Below, one piece after another: positions 12,022-24,784 of a stretch of DNA of 64,000 nucleotides. Within the stretch, counting starts at the first letter, position 1. Each line of letters starts with the position of its first letter. Both the position numbers and the translations under genes were made by a program. The notes under the pieces are model-generated. The model saw nothing but the letters and a program-made list of their open reading frames with translations. It made no database searches and had not been told where the DNA came from. The stretch covers positions 23,375,488-23,439,487 of the forward strand of contig OW203726.1 of NCBI GenBank assembly GCA_934045075.1, written 5' to 3'. Source of the DNA: Yponomeuta sedellus. Lineage: Eukaryota; Arthropoda; Insecta; Lepidoptera; Yponomeutidae.

Positions 12022-13588
12022 TGCTCCACGCCACAGACTAAATTAGTGGTGGCGTTTCAAGATCATTAATTATCAGCAAGACATGCATAGATGCGTTTAG
12101 ACCACAGAACACAAAAAAAAGAGTAGAAGTCGTAAGTGGGCGGTGCCCGCGTGCCTCACATTAGCAATGTATTGCCTATGCGTAGTCGGTGACAGTTTTG
12201 TTGACTTCAGTTGCCGTGCGCTTCTAGTAAAGGAAAAATTATGAAAACTTTATTAAAAAGCCTTGTTATGCTGTGTTAGAGAGCAAAAATAAAAGTTGGG
12301 GACCAAAATATACCGATCATGCCGTAACATTTCATCTGTAAGACGTATTTCATTGTATTTTTAATTAAATTTGTAGTGAAATGAACACGGAAACCAATGC
12401 GAAAATGAGAAAGTGAAACCACCTTTATTTACTGGTTAGTAAAGTTAAATTTTCATCGAAGAAAGTGTACATTCTCTAGAAATTTCTGTCAAAATTTGAA
12501 TTCTACTCAATTACGGATGGGGGCACACATGATAAAAATCTATCGATAATTAGTTGTCTATGACTTAGTAGTCATACATACTTAACGGTACTTAGGTATT
12601 GTAAATTTTAATTCGTCTAAGTAGGTAAAATAATTATTGTTATTTTATACCTACTTCCTAAGTGCCTTTTCATATGCACCCGGTCGCCGGGCCGGGTAAA
12701 GTAGTAATGTATGAGCTCCGGTTGCCGGCTGGTCGTTGACTGTGCATGTGAAAACTGTCATTGGAGCTCATACATTACTTTTCATACAAGACATGACATG
12801 AGCACATACAAGACATGAGCACAGCTAGATCGCGATATAGTTTTTCTTCACCAGTTTATCAGGGACTGAAATATTTAAGAAACTATCAAAGTAATTTTAA
12901 TCTTACATTTTTAAATATTCCAACCGAGATGTAAAGTGAGGTTATCGAAAACGACTCATATGGTTTTTTTTTACTTCAGTTCAATTCAAAACATTAAATA
13001 GTTAACTTATTATATTGTTTACCTGTTCGAGTGGTTGTTCTCTTGGCGAGCATCAGATTTTTGTTTTGTTATGTTATTTGTATTATGGTTTTTTATTTTT
13101 CTGCTATTTACCCTTAATATTTCAACCCCTTTGACAACAGCAAACCGAGGCAATGATAAAACAACCCTCTCGGAATCAAAACAATTTGGAAGTAAGTTTT
13201 CGTTTAGTTTTCCTAAGGAAACCGGATATGAAATTAAAATGGAAGGCAGCGATAAGAAGGCAAAATTGGTTCCCAACGAAGATGAGCACTATATAGCGCA
13301 GAGCATTTTCATGAACACTTCATAATAACTAAAAAACGCGGAAGGTGGCACTTATGTGATGCAGCAATACCAGAAAAAATGTGCTTTACTTCCTGGTTAG
13401 ACAATCATCAATTAGTATTACGTATGAAACATGGCGTACAGATAGACAAAAACGTATTAATTCTTTAATGCACAAAACATTATGTAAAAAGATGCATTTT
13501 TTACCAGTCAACCCGCAGGCAAAAAAGAAATAGCTATAAATACTTCTGAGTACCAGTATTCGGCCGTTAATGTGTTAAACTGTTTGTA

Positions 13589-13623
13589 TAATTTGTCGAT
13601 AGGTTCTCCCTATCGACAAATTA
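13589..13623. repeat. Perfect short hairpin
   Basis: A 15-bp stem (TAATTTGTCGATAGG and its complement) closes a 5-base loop. There is no coding or terminator context. It may be a tiny foldback insertion or a small-RNA precursor. Confidence 0.8.
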
Positions 13624-14661
13624 GAACTCGCATTGTCCCATCCCAAACTGAGAATGTACTTGTTTTTCATTTTGAACTTTATGTCTTACTTGGTAAAAGT
13701 TCTTTTCGGTCCGACGCGGCGGTAGATCCATCTAGTGTAGAGTAGCGTTACTACAAAATGTCAACCTTAATTTCATCATTGTCATTTGACTTTGATCATT
13801 TTTAACATTATGAAAAGGTGCATATTTTACTTGAAACTTTTATGATGTACACCTTTTCGGCATTGACTTTATTTACCAATGGCAGCTTAGCATTCGTAGT
13901 GTGCGTTTGGTTTATGTGTATCAGTTTGGTTACACTGGTTTTCGTACTTACGTGTCATGTCGCTACTTCTACTCTTTTTTTATGTTCTGTGGTTTAGACA
14001 TAGATGGTCATCCGATGCGCCGTTTGGCGTGGCCTGTATCACTTGACTTCACTCGCTGCCCCACATTAGACAGGCAGACGCTGCCCTTCTTTGGTCTGCT
14101 GCACAGAACAATTAAACCAATAGAAGAAACGATGGTCACGTGACAGCGTACAGGCCTAATTGTCAAAACGATGCCCTAATGCCCTGAGTAAGAGTCCAAT
14201 TTAAGATGGTATTGTAACTTACAATAGTGGCAGCACTCTGAATGTTTTCAAATTTAGTCGGGTTATCGCAAGTGCAAAATCTGTGAAGACGTCGTCGGAT
14301 TATTTTAGAAAATTGAAATAGGTACCTAACTAAAATATTTTGGTGCAAACAACTTACCCTGGAATATTGTACAATAAATGCACAGTGAGGTGAAAAGTAC
14401 GTGGTGGCTGCAGGTCACATAAGAAACAAAGAAAACGGAGATTATAATATGAACTTCCAAAGGTGAGTAGGTACCTAAAACCTATGTTTTCTCGCGTAAA
14501 AGGACCAACGGATAAAATATCTCTTTGTAAATAAACTTCCTAATGACTCATTAACCAAAATTACCGTAATTAATGCTTCTAAAACCCTTCTACGCTCTAA
14601 AATTAGGAAAATAAACCAATCCATTTGTAGGTTGTACTAGTGATGGTAAAAGCATGGTCGA

Positions 14662-14692
14662 ACAGATTTTAGACCTGTTGTCTAAAATCTGT
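14662..14692. repeat. Perfect short hairpin
   Basis: A 13-bp stem (ACAGATTTTAGAC and its complement) closes a 5-base loop, in AT-rich intergenic DNA. Confidence 0.8.
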
Positions 14693-15879
14693 CAACGAAA
14701 CATATTTAAATATCAGAATTCATCACTTGCAACATCAAATTACTGCATCTACCGAATTACTGAATTATTACTTGCAATAATAATATAATATTGTGATAAT
14801 TAAATACGTTTTGCTGGCAACTTTTAGCGACAGATTACGGTCGAAGATGGATTTACCTAGTCAATATTCGCAATAGTATTTTCCTTTTCAAATTTCATTG
14901 CAAGATAAACATAGAGTATAAAGTTTTGGTAACTTTTTAATACAAGGTCTTAGCTCGATCGGTATTTTTACTCAATGGGAAGAAGAAACGTAACGTCAAT
15001 ATGGACGTCGTTACGGATTCTATTCTGAAACATAGGCCTTCAGAAAGAAATCTGAGACTGAGTATTATGTTGACGTTGACGAATATAATTGTAAATTAAC
15101 TATTTTGTATAAAAAAGTGTTACTTTTTAAATTAGTGTTACTTTGATAAAACATGACAAAGCAATTTATTTTAATTAATTACATGATTTAATCCAAGGTG
15201 TCTTCATTTTTTCAACGTTTCTATCGATATCGACGGAGAGTTAGGTCTATCCCTAGTCGGTAGCGTTTGACAGTAGGGCCTGTGCGCACCTTGAAATCGG
15301 TGCATTGATAAACGTAGTGCCATCTCTTTTTTTCTTAAGGAAGGTTGGTTAGCGAAAGCAGGACAGCATTACTGTCGAATAGAGATGGGCAGAGGGTTTA
15401 AACCCAACTGGACGGAAAGGGCATAAACTGGACAAATAGGGCAAAAACGAATTTATGCCGAAATAAATGTCCAGTTACAGGGCAGAAACCATAATTTCTC
15501 ATTTTTTTCAATTATCAATACGTAATCGTTAAATAGTGATAAGATTTAGGTATTTATACCAAAATATAATATTTAGGAATAAGGTGATTGCCAATTTTTT
15601 TTTATTTGTACGATTTTATTAAATAAAACAAGTTATCTATAATCGAAAATATCACTGATTCTTTATTTATTATGTGCGTCATTCATACATAATTAACTAC
15701 AACTAAGCAATTTCGTACAATTATTAAAAAAATCTGTAGTACTGTAACTGCAGAATTTTGAGTTATTTATCAATTAAAATCACGTTCGGTACCTAATTTT
15801 CAATCAAGACGAGCAAACAAACCATTTATAAACCGGATTTACCCTGAGTGCGTGAGGAAAAACTAATGATTTCGATTAA

Positions 15880-17733
15880 CTAATCACTGTCACTAAGTAT
15901 ATCGAGTGATTGAACTGGAACAAAGTCAAATGCTCTAGATGTAGATGGTTGGGGTTCGTTTGAGGATGTTTCATGCGTGTCAACATCAGATTCGATATCT
16001 GATATATCTTCCAGGTCATCATCCGTAGCGACATCATCATCCAGTATATTGCTATTTTCCACTCTTTTATTTAGCAAATTCCAGTTGTATGCCAGAAATG
16101 AAATCTTGGCTGCTCTTTCGGTAGTTAGGCGATTTCTTTTTGCACTGTGAATGAAGCTTTGCATGCTGAATGACCTTTCTGTGGCCGCTGATGTACATGG
16201 CGCAGTTAGTATGCGGAGTGCAATTTTACTGAGAGATGTGGATCCACATATCCCCTTCCACCACATCACGGGGTCAACAGTTTCGGCAGCCTTCCAGACA
16301 AATTGCTTACTCCATAAACCACCTCGTCCCTTATATTGAGCCATCTCAGCTAGGCAATCAATATTTAGACTCTCCGCAAGATTGTAAATGAACTCCATCG
16401 CTTCAGTCTCTTGAGTCTGGTGGAGTTCAACTCCTACAGATGTAGGATCCAGAAGATATGCAGCATAATGTATCGGCTTAATAACCTGTTTGGTTCTCTT
16501 TTCTATGGCAGTCATTACTATTTCTTTATCTGTACTTTCCAAGATTGATATAGTTGCTAAAGTGAATTGCACTTTTGATTTAATGTCCTTCAACACCATG
16601 AAGACTTTACTAATGTTGTGGTCATTGCCTTCCAGTTGAAATATGGCATCTGTTATTGGCTTCAATACTTTTACACATTGATCCAACATGAACCAAAAAT
16701 TGTCATCAAGTATTGTTGACTTCACCTCATTTGATGGTTGTACTTGCTCGTTAACTGCCAAAGCTTGAAGTGCAGCTTTGTTTACTTGGACACTTCTCAG
16801 TGCCGAAACATGGCTCCCCCATCTAGTTTTGCAGGGTAATTTTAAACTTTCACCGTTAATGTTCTTGTTATTTCTGATTTTAGTAAGCATCGCACTGAGC
16901 ACTTGACTTTTTTTTACACATTTTACAACATCTGTCGCAAGATCGATGCAAATTTTAATCACAGACAGTTTCATTGCATCTGCACACAACAAATTAAGAG
17001 TATGCGCAGCGCAACTCAACGGAACAACCGAAGGGTATTTGATGTGCAAGATATCGAAAGCCTTTTGCAGATTTCTTGCATTGTCTCCAATAAGTACTAC
17101 AAATTTTTTTTCTCCGTGAGATTTCATAACCTTCTCTATTTCGCTGGACAAATATTCGCTAGTATGGCGTTGGTCTTCGGTATTAAGGCTTTTGACGAGT
17201 ACAATTTCCGGCTTGGATATTAAAAAATTGATAACACCCTCATTGCGGATATTACTCCACCCGTCGCATTGCAAGTGGAAGAAGGCCGCTTCTTCCAAAT
17301 CCTCGAACAATTCTTTGGCCATTTCATTGTACAGTTTATCTAAGTACTTCGTAGCTAGCATCTTTCTGGAAGGTAATTTAAAATTCAGTTTTTTGTAAAA
17401 CTGTATCCACAGTGGATGTTGCACCATAGACATCGGTGCTCCAGAAATTAACAAGGCCTTTGCAAATAGCTCTGTTAATGATGATTTGTTATTATCTTCA
17501 GGGACCTCATTGGTACTTTTACAGGTTGGACTACAAGATTGTTCATTACTGTCATTTGTATCTTTCACTTGTTGTTTTACTGAGAGTGGAGCATTGGTGC
17601 ATACCAACAAGTGTCTACTCATTTTGAGGACATGTTTCTGTTGATACACTCTCTCACAAAAACGGCACTTGATGGTTTTATCATTAATTTCCTGAAAATA
17701 TCGCCATATCTTCTGGTTTCTTGGTCTTCCCAT
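15880..17733 (-). CDS. hAT transposase with BED zinc finger
   Basis: A 617-residue protein from ATG 17733. An N-terminal BED-type finger uses C23, C26, H41 and C45. The middle part carries hAT catalytic-domain signatures: CDGWSN (first Asp), IGDNARN (second Asp region), CAAHTLNLL and the TRWGSHV block. The C-terminus has the dimerisation region with SAATERSFS, where the hAT catalytic Glu is expected, and a final acidic tail. The frame stays open about 55 codons further upstream through a (GT)n tract, but MGRPRN is the natural start because it begins just before the finger. No stop or frameshift was seen, so the enzyme may be functional. Confidence 0.9.
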   Translation of the reverse strand: MGRPRNQKIWRYFQEINDKTIKCRFCERVYQQKHVLKMSRHLLVCTNAPLSVKQQVKDTNDSNEQSCSPTCKSTNEVPEDNNKSSLTELFAKALLISGAPMSMVQHPLWIQFYKKLNFKLPSRKMLATKYLDKLYNEMAKELFEDLEEAAFFHLQCDGWSNIRNEGVINFLISKPEIVLVKSLNTEDQRHTSEYLSSEIEKVMKSHGEKKFVVLIGDNARNLQKAFDILHIKYPSVVPLSCAAHTLNLLCADAMKLSVIKICIDLATDVVKCVKKSQVLSAMLTKIRNNKNINGESLKLPCKTRWGSHVSALRSVQVNKAALQALAVNEQVQPSNEVKSTILDDNFWFMLDQCVKVLKPITDAIFQLEGNDHNISKVFMVLKDIKSKVQFTLATISILESTDKEIVMTAIEKRTKQVIKPIHYAAYLLDPTSVGVELHQTQETEAMEFIYNLAESLNIDCLAEMAQYKGRGGLWSKQFVWKAAETVDPVMWWKGICGSTSLSKIALRILTAPCTSAATERSFSMQSFIHSAKRNRLTTERAAKISFLAYNWNLLNKRVENSNILDDDVATDDDLEDISDIESDVDTHETSSNEPQPSTSRAFDFVPVQSLDILSDSD

Positions 17734-17795
17734 GATGAAGCTACAACAAATAACAATACTTTGAGCCAAGTACGTAGCGAGATAAGTTTCCCCTA

Positions 17796-17820
17796 AACAC
17801 ACACACACACACACATACAC

Positions 17821-17861
<41 letters not shown>
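17796..17861. repeat. (CA)n microsatellite
   Basis: An interrupted CA repeat in the 5' leader of the hAT transposase, broken by 'tacacaaca'. On the minus strand it reads as a Cys-Val run in frame with the transposase but upstream of the likely start. Confidence 0.9.
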
Positions 17862-17863
<2 letters not shown>

Positions 17864-19133
17864 GGAGACAAACAAGTAAGCGCCTTTGCAGTAGACTTCA
17901 TCGTACAATAAAAACCGGGTTAATTCTGAGTAAATCTTAAATAAATAATTATTACAAAGATGTAAGATTTTTTTATTTCGATTTTCCTGCAAAATACGAC
18001 TTTTTGAAGCTGGCCGTACGAACGCGCCTTTTTCACATCTGGCAGCCCTGATCGGTTTAGGTACTTTTTAAAAGTTTCAAATATCGATTTGATTAGAAGT
18101 TGATTAAATTCGACTTATTTACAAGTTCTTTAAATTATGAAAAGAAAATACAATGAATAGGTAGGTATGTAGGTATATAGGTACTCACCGCAACAGTTTC
18201 GTCAGGCGGACGACGATTACTAAACACTTCCACAATTAAATGCACGTAGAAATGAGTGTATGCATGCAGCTCGGGTGTAGTGCTCAGAGTACTTTGTTTC
18301 TGTGCTCCGATTAGTTAGGAAAATTCCCGACCATCGACAATAGACACGTACGACATACGATCATAACATAAACTATCGTAAATAGGGATGGATGTCGGAT
18401 GATGAATCGATTTTAGGATCGATTGATAACAAATGGTTGTTTTAAAAACTAAGTACCTATTTATAGTGCGAGTTATAGTTTTACTTTACATTAAACAAAC
18501 ACTAAAAAATAATTTGATCGAAGCATTAAGTAATAATTTGTGGTAATTAGCAAATAAAGTAAATGCCCTGTGATCGGGCGTTTATTGGGCATAAATGGAC
18601 GGTTATTGGGCGTTTATTCAATACGTCCGTAAATGTCCGGGCAAAAACCCATCGCTACTGTCGAAGGTTTCTGCGAAGTTACTGCTACTCACACACAATA
18701 ATTCTGAGCTGCTACCCCTTGGTCTGCTGCTGCCTGGCTCGTGTCAGCAGCAGGGGTTAGTGCCAAATGATACTATTTGGCAGGAGTGAGCGAGCGTGGA
18801 TGCGATTGCCGACGCGTAGGTAGTTGGAGATTCTTTGTCTTTCTTTGTACACATTGGAACATGCATGCAGCGGGCTGCGTGTTTGAATGCTCACGTAACT
18901 GCTTTTGCGTTCTGTTCCAAAAATATTTGGCACACTTTCTTCACTATTATTGTGATATTGCAAAAAGATTACAATTTGGTACGAAACGCAACTTTGTTTT
19001 GTTAAAGCGAAGCGACCGAAAGAGGACCTTTTTTGTGATTGATTTTGTTTTTCCGGGACACACAGCATAACTCCTTGTACAACAATAAGAAAAAGCTTTG
19101 AATTGAACCAATCTGCGAATACCTCTGTTTACC

Positions 19134-22100
19134 ATGGCGGATTCAGAACTCGCAGACTTGCGAAAACAGTGCATCACCAGCCTTTACCTCTGCACCGACA
19201 ACGTCTGTAAATATTTGGACGAGGAAAAGGACGCAGAGTTCAGAAAGCTCAAGTCCTATGTACAGGAGTACTGTATGCTTGAGGCACAGCAGAAAGTCGC
19301 CATTGATGCTCTGGAAAAAGCTAAGGTTAGTTCCGAACTAATAAGTTCCTATATAAGACAGTCTATAGCCTATGTCCATCCTCAAGAATCATTCTTAACA
19401 GGGAAATATTTTTGGTTTCTTAGCTGTTAACTTACCTTAGCAAGATCTTACTCAAAATTTAATCAATCAAGACTTGACTTTGGCAGAATTTGTCGACATC
19501 TGCTGGTTGCCATATCAATAGCTTTCGCAGATAGTGTTGTTTGCAGATGATACTTCCTTAATTTTTAAAGTAAAGAGAGGTATAAGTAATGTAGACGATG
19601 TAAACAATGCTTTATCTACTATTCTAAACTGGTTCACTATAAACAATCTGATGCTAAATGCAAAAAAGACAAAATGCATCAAATTCTCACTACCCAATGT
19701 TAAAAATGTTGACACGAGTTTAAAAATATCTGGTGAGAGGCTAGAGCTGGTAGAGTCCACGCTTTTTTTAGGTATAACGATAGACTCAAAACTGCAATGG
19801 GGTCAGCATATTGGAAAACTGTCGGGTCGGTTGAGTTCAGCAGCGTTTGCAGTCAGAAAAATTAGACAACTTACAGACGTGTCGACGGTGAGGCTGGTCT
19901 ATTTTAGTTATTTTCACAGTGTCATGTCGTATGGTTTGTTATTATGGGGACGGGCAGCAGATATAGAAACCATATTTGTCTTGCAAAAAAGAGCAATAAG
20001 AGCTATTTACAACTTAAACAGTAGAGAATCGCTAAGGGAGCGTTTTAAAGAAATAGGCATTCTTACACTGGCTTGCCAATATATATTCGATAATATAATG
20101 TATGTCCGAAAAAATATAACAATGTTTAAATTAAATAGGGACGTTCATAACGTAAACACAAGGAATAGAAACAAGGTTGCTTGTACTAAATCCCGATTAG
20201 CCAAGGTAGGCACATCATTTGTAGGTTACTGCGTTCGTTTTTACAACAAAATTCCAGAACGTGTTCTATGCTTGTCTGAAAATAAATTTAAAACTTTCAT
20301 TAAAAATTCGCTATGTAAAAAGGCATATTATAGAATAGACGACTATATAAACGATCCTAATCCGTGGTAGTAAACCAATTCCACCGCGATTTTATTGTTA
20401 AGTATAACTAAGTATAACATATATTTTATAATACAAGTGTGTACAGACGACGTGATTGCATATTAATAACTATATGATACCTTATATAACTGACAAAAAC
20501 TTAACTGCAAGTTTGCTAAAGGTCATTCGAATGGTAGCGTGGTGTTCGGGTCATCTATCTCCCTCCAAAATGGTTGAGACTGATGATGGCTGAGCACTGC
20601 GTTATGCTCGTGAACGAGTGCTGTTCGTGTGTCTGGCCGCAGCACTTATGTTTTCCCCTATTATTGTGAGACATTTGACTAATGCTTTGGCATTTGGGGT
20701 TGTTAATGGCAGTCATGAAATCTTATTAGGTTTACATATGGCAACTGATGTATTTGGTTTTAAGATGATTTGAGAAAAGATGGTCAGAGTGGAGTTTTTT
20801 TTTCCGCTGCCTTTTTCTCCACTACAATACGGCCCGAAGGCGGCGGCTTACACTTTACATTGTACATTGACATTCAGCAAATAGAATGTAAATTCTTTAC
20901 GTTGAAATAAAATTATTTGAATTTTGAATTTGAATAAGAAATAATAAGATCTTACTCCTTAATTTCTACTCTTCGCTCACTGCATTTGGCATACAAAAAT
21001 CAACTGTCAACAGTTTGTGCACCTATTACCGATGATTACTTGTTTCCAGTAAAGTTATCGTATATAAAAATTTTGATGTTAGCCTCGTGGTTGTTCATAC
21101 AGATATTGTCTGTGTGATTGTTTAGTTAACATAAGCAGATAGAGTTCTCGTAACTCACAAAGGTGGGTTTGGTTGTTATTGTATGAGTAGATGCACATAA
21201 TTTCTGTGTTTGTCAGCTCAGGTTCCAATGGAATGGGTGACATTGTTAGACCTGTGATTTCTACAAACTACAGCGCCAAGCCAAGAGCGCTGGCACGGAT
21301 AGCCAGAGGTCGCAGGTTCGAATCCCGGCATGGGTGGAATTTTTAGCCGCTAAATAGGTTTTTAAAACTACAGATGGTTTCCCCACACTGTTTTTCTCAC
21401 AGGTTTCTAACCCATGACGTCCCGATTAAGAAGAGGGTGTGCTATCGATCCACCACATCCCCAATGTCACCCATGCCATCACCAACTATGATGTTCCCGT
21501 TGTGGGGTCATGTCATGTAACTTATGTCATGTAACTTACAGCGAGAAACAGACTCGACGAACCTGGAGAGTCTGGAAGAAAGGTTTAATCAGCACCTGAG
21601 TAGTATGGCTGGCAAGAGGCTCAACGTAAACCATCATCCATTCATGGCAGAGCTTAACAAACGCATTGAGAAAGGACTGCAAAAGACTGGTGGTAAGAAT
21701 CTTGGTCGTATGGGGCTATATTGTGTCCAGTCAGGGCCACTACAAACAACTTTTATTGCGACCAAATTTGTAATATAAAAAAATATATCAGCCGCTCCAA
21801 ACTAAATAAATGTCATAATTTTGTTTAGTTATCCCTTTATGTATCCCACTGCTGGGCAAAGCCCTCCCCTTTTGCACTCCAACCTCCCCTGTCCATGGCT
21901 AGCTCACGCCATTCCAGCAAGAGTGGAGAACTCCTGTTTAGGGTGATCTTTTCTTTACTGGCTAACCCTACGATTTCCAATCAAAGAAAATCAAAATTTC
22001 GTCAAAAGTCCGAAGACCTGTTTCGATATTGTTCGATATCAACCCTTGTATGTTCCCACTGCTGGGGCACGGGTCTCTTCCTGCATCGCAGGAAGGTCAG

Positions 22101-24260
22101 GCCATACTCCACCACGGGGGCCAAGTCCGGGTTGGCGGAGGATTGTAAGACAGTGGCGGACCTTACTGTCAGAAGTTATCAAGCTGCCCATAAGGCTTCT
22201 GACATGGTTTAACGACTGCCATTACATGACAGCCGGCACCAAGTGCTTAACGTGCCTTGTGAAGCACGGAAGCGCTCGGAAAAAATGTCACTAGCTGTAA
22301 TCACAGGACGGTCACCCACCCTGCACCTGACCGCGCCTGTTGCTTAACTCAAGTGATTGATTCCAATCGCTCGGTTCGGCTAGGCCACGAGCGCTTCAAG
22401 ACCTGTTACTGTCTTTAATTTCTACAGAAGTATCTTAAATTTCGTTGACAAAATTTAGCCACTTTACTTGGCTCTTACACCATGATTATTGATAATAATC
22501 ATAGTTTGTATTCATGTATTTTAACTAACCCTCCGAAATACATGCGTGAGTTTATATTATGTCTACTCACTTACTGCTATCTTTCCAGACAACCTAAATG
22601 ATGAGTCAGATTTGGCTATCATGGAGAGCCAGGATCGATATGTAAGTAGCTACCATAGATGTCATTGGTAAATCAAACATAGAATTTCAGTATGTGTACT
22701 GTCTAAGCTTCACATTACTGCATTACTCTTTCAATAGTTTCTGATTCAAAACTTAATGTCTCATTGCTTATTTGTTATTTATTTCTAGATTGATCCAATA
22801 ACCAAGAAAGCCATAGAAGATCCAGTTAAAAATAAGATTTGCAATCACATCTACGAGCGTTCGGCGATTATGAAACTTATCAGCATGAAGAGCCGAGTCC
22901 GGTGCCCTGGTGAGCCTTTTCTTCCTTTCCAAACTAATTCAATAGCCTATCCCTTGCAATGCCAGCAACGCAACAAAGAGTTTTTGACCGTTCACTGTGC
23001 GAAGTAATGGCTTTCTCAAAAGGTGCTGGCTGAAGTAATCCAACGGGTTGCATTGTATCATTTCATTACACACACTGCCTGTTAGGACAGTCATCTGAAG
23101 GGTACAGCTTAATTAGGCTGGCTATGCCACAGACCAGTTTCTAATGTAGAAATGGACCTCTATCTCTACAAAATCTCTTATCTTGCTTATGCATGGCCCC
23201 AATGACCTTAAGGTCTACACACATTACACTAGGGCATTCAGACGCAATCATTTCTTATAATGCTGTGGCCGTTCATTGGGGACATAGGGCCTTACAAAAG
23301 ATCCCAACTTGCTGTCACAACCTCTATCTGGTTGGGTATTGGTATGGTCTATGGAACGTGTGGCAGTAGCCACCGCCACTTCCTGGCAAGGTTTTCAGCA
23401 TTAACGGGCCTCTGGTTCTATAGTCTCCAGAGTTAAGCGTTTTTGAGATTGTACAGGCCAGAAATGTTGTACCTAGAATAGGCCTAAGGCATTTATTTAT
23501 AGGCACTTGCAGCTTAGGCTAGCTCCTTCTTTGTCTTACTGGTTATTAAGTAGATTATCTCTGTAAATTTCTGGTGTACAATGAAGAGTCTATCGATCTT
23601 TCCAAATTTCCCCAACATCTTCTCTGCGAACATTTTCAGGCAGGAACGATGCCTAAGAGATATGGAATATTTTACGACTGCCATCTATCGACGGCAGCCG
23701 GCGCCAACTGCTTGACGTGCCTTGCGAAGCACGAAACCGCTCGGAAAACGGCCACTAGCATTAGCTATAGACGGTCACCCATCCATGCACGCGCCCTTTG
23801 TTGCTCAACCTTCGTGAAGCAGTTGGGGCTACGAGCAATTTCTAACTTTCTAACCGATAAACGGACTGTGTATTAACTACTATGCAAGCGAGACCCGCAT
23901 TGAACATTGTGACTTATGCGTCTGCTTTACCTAGTTAATCCTTAGCATTCAGGTTATTAGTTTACATTTTTCAATACATTCTAGTAAGACAGAAAAAACT
24001 GCAACTGTTATCCATATAGTTAGAGCCTATTCATTGAAAGCTACTACCGCTATTGTCGATATAGCCGTGCCGTGTATTGTATTGTCACAAAGAAAACATT
24101 TTTTTTTATTTCAGTGGCTGGATGTGGCAATAAGGGTCCTATTCTAAGTGAGCACCTAGAGACTGACGAGGAACTGAAATTCCGTCTGACTATCACACAG
24201 CATTCCACTATGATCGAGGAGCGATCTATTATGGACCTCGATGCCTCTATGGACGATTGA
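19134..24260 (+). CDS. Nse2: E3 SUMO-protein ligase NSE2 (Mms21/NSMCE2)
   Basis: Nse2 is the SUMO ligase subunit of the Smc5/6 complex, acting in DNA repair and recombination. Five exons join in frame: 19134-19325, 21542-21692, 22589-22641, 22789-22909 and 24115-24260, giving about 220 residues (human is 247). The N-terminal two thirds are helical and bind Smc5. The SP-RING is at about residues 133-185. Its signature DPITKKAIEDPVKNK aligns with human CPITKEEMKKPVKNK, followed by the zinc ligands C and H in ICNHIYE and the two Cys of RCPVAGCGNK. The first cysteine of a classical RING is absent, as expected for SP-RINGs. The C-terminus is short and acidic. Intron 1 holds a 5'-truncated LINE and a tRNA-like fragment; introns 2 and 4 hold family A repeats. 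Confidence 0.9.
19525..20935 (+). pseudogene. 5'-truncated CR1/Jockey-like LINE, RT C-terminal part
   Basis: The open stretch starts directly at the RT catalytic motif (LFADDTS) and runs 278 residues through the thumb and C-terminal region to a stop at 20370. The family-typical ending NDPNPW precedes the stop. The 3' untranslated part continues to an AATAAA-type end with 'tttgaattttgaatttgaat' near 20930. The same 3' tail recurs at 39310-39700. The endonuclease and the first half of RT are missing, so it is a dead copy in Nse2 intron 1. Confidence 0.85.
21268..21370 (+). repeat. tRNA-like unit fragment
   Basis: It starts inside the D-arm and keeps the anticodon arm, B box 'ggttcgaatcc' and the trailing TTTTT plus 'tagccgctaaataggt' tail of the family. 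It lies in Nse2 intron 1. Confidence 0.75.
21836..21910 (-). repeat. RTE 3' tail fragment
   Basis: The plus strand reads 'cccactgctgggcaaagccc', the complement of the RTE end seen at 7245-7270 and 11850-11870. It lies in Nse2 intron 2. Confidence 0.7.
22030..22400 (+). repeat. Dispersed repeat family A, best full copy
   Basis: It runs from 'tcaacccttgtatgt' through 'cccactgctggggcacggg', 'catactccaccacgggggcc', 'agccggcacca' and 'gcacggaagcgctcgg' to 'aggccacgagcgc'. About 370 bp, non-coding, in Nse2 intron 2. It defines the block order for the other copies. Confidence 0.75.
23660..23830 (+). repeat. Family A, 3' half
   Basis: It contains 'acgactgccatc', 'agccggcgccaact', 'gtgccttgcgaagcacga' and 'gacggtcaccca', matching the second half of the 22030 copy. 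It lies in Nse2 intron 4. Confidence 0.65.
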
Positions 24261-24784
24261 ATTTTGGGTGAAGTGCAGAATGTGAAAGCCGGGTGTTACA
24301 GGTTAATAGTGATATAAATAAGGTTTGAAGTAAGCTGCAAGTTTGTTGACTAAGAACTTGTAAAACTTTTACTGTAATACAAACAAAATAATTAGTATTT
24401 ATTTCATAACAGATTGTTATAAATGTAATGTGTAAATGCACTCTATTTGCTTTATTGTATTCAATTTAACTCGAAGACTCAAGACATAAAGTACAAGACC
24501 CATGCACGGGTCTAGGCTTAGGTGCTTGATTTTGCGATGATAAAAATTGTTAAAATATTTGAAAAAAAAGATGACTGAGTATTCAACGTAAATTTTGGCT
24601 TTCAATGAACCTATTACTCAAGCGGCATCCAGCGGCAGCGATTCCCTGCCATCTAATGGGGGCCCTGCTCATGCTAATAATACTTAGAACTTGTACGACA
24701 AAAGTGCTTTAATAATATTACCCCTAACCTATGAGTAAACTAGGACAGAATTATATTCTTTTTAATGCACTAACCCGTGCTATG

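Larger units (their letters stand above)
12022..15379. other. Intergenic repeats between Spindly and the hAT element
   Basis: Blocks near 12090-12130 ('gaccacagaacacaaaa', 'agagtagaagtcg') recur inverted at about 13965-14000, and 'cagaacaattaaaccaa' occurs at both 11262 and 14105, so two related repeat copies lie here. Short hairpins occur at 12700-12780, 13589-13623 and 14662-14692. A plus-strand open frame at 13071-13325 (84 codons from ATG, hydrophobic start) matches nothing I recognise. No supported gene was found. Confidence 0.5.
15380..18657 (-). mobile_element. Complete autonomous-looking hAT transposon
   Basis: Flanked on both sides by the identical 8-bp target duplication CTGTCGAA (15372-15379 and 18658-18665). 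The termini are inverted, TAGAGATGGG at the left and the complement of TAGCGATGGG at the right, typical of hAT elements. Subterminal DNA at both ends is rich in 'gggcataaa', 'ggacg' and 'gtccag/gtccgg' words that could bind transposase. It encodes one open transposase on the minus strand. The perfect duplication and open frame suggest a recent insertion. Confidence 0.9.

Noticed and set aside
13071..13325. 84-codon frame with a signal-like start
   Set aside because: The hydrophobic start is suggestive, but there is no homology, splice context or downstream continuation that I can support.
17733..17901. Extension of the hAT transposase upstream through the (GT)n tract
   Set aside because: The Cys-Val run is a translated microsatellite; the natural start MGRPRN lies just before the zinc finger.
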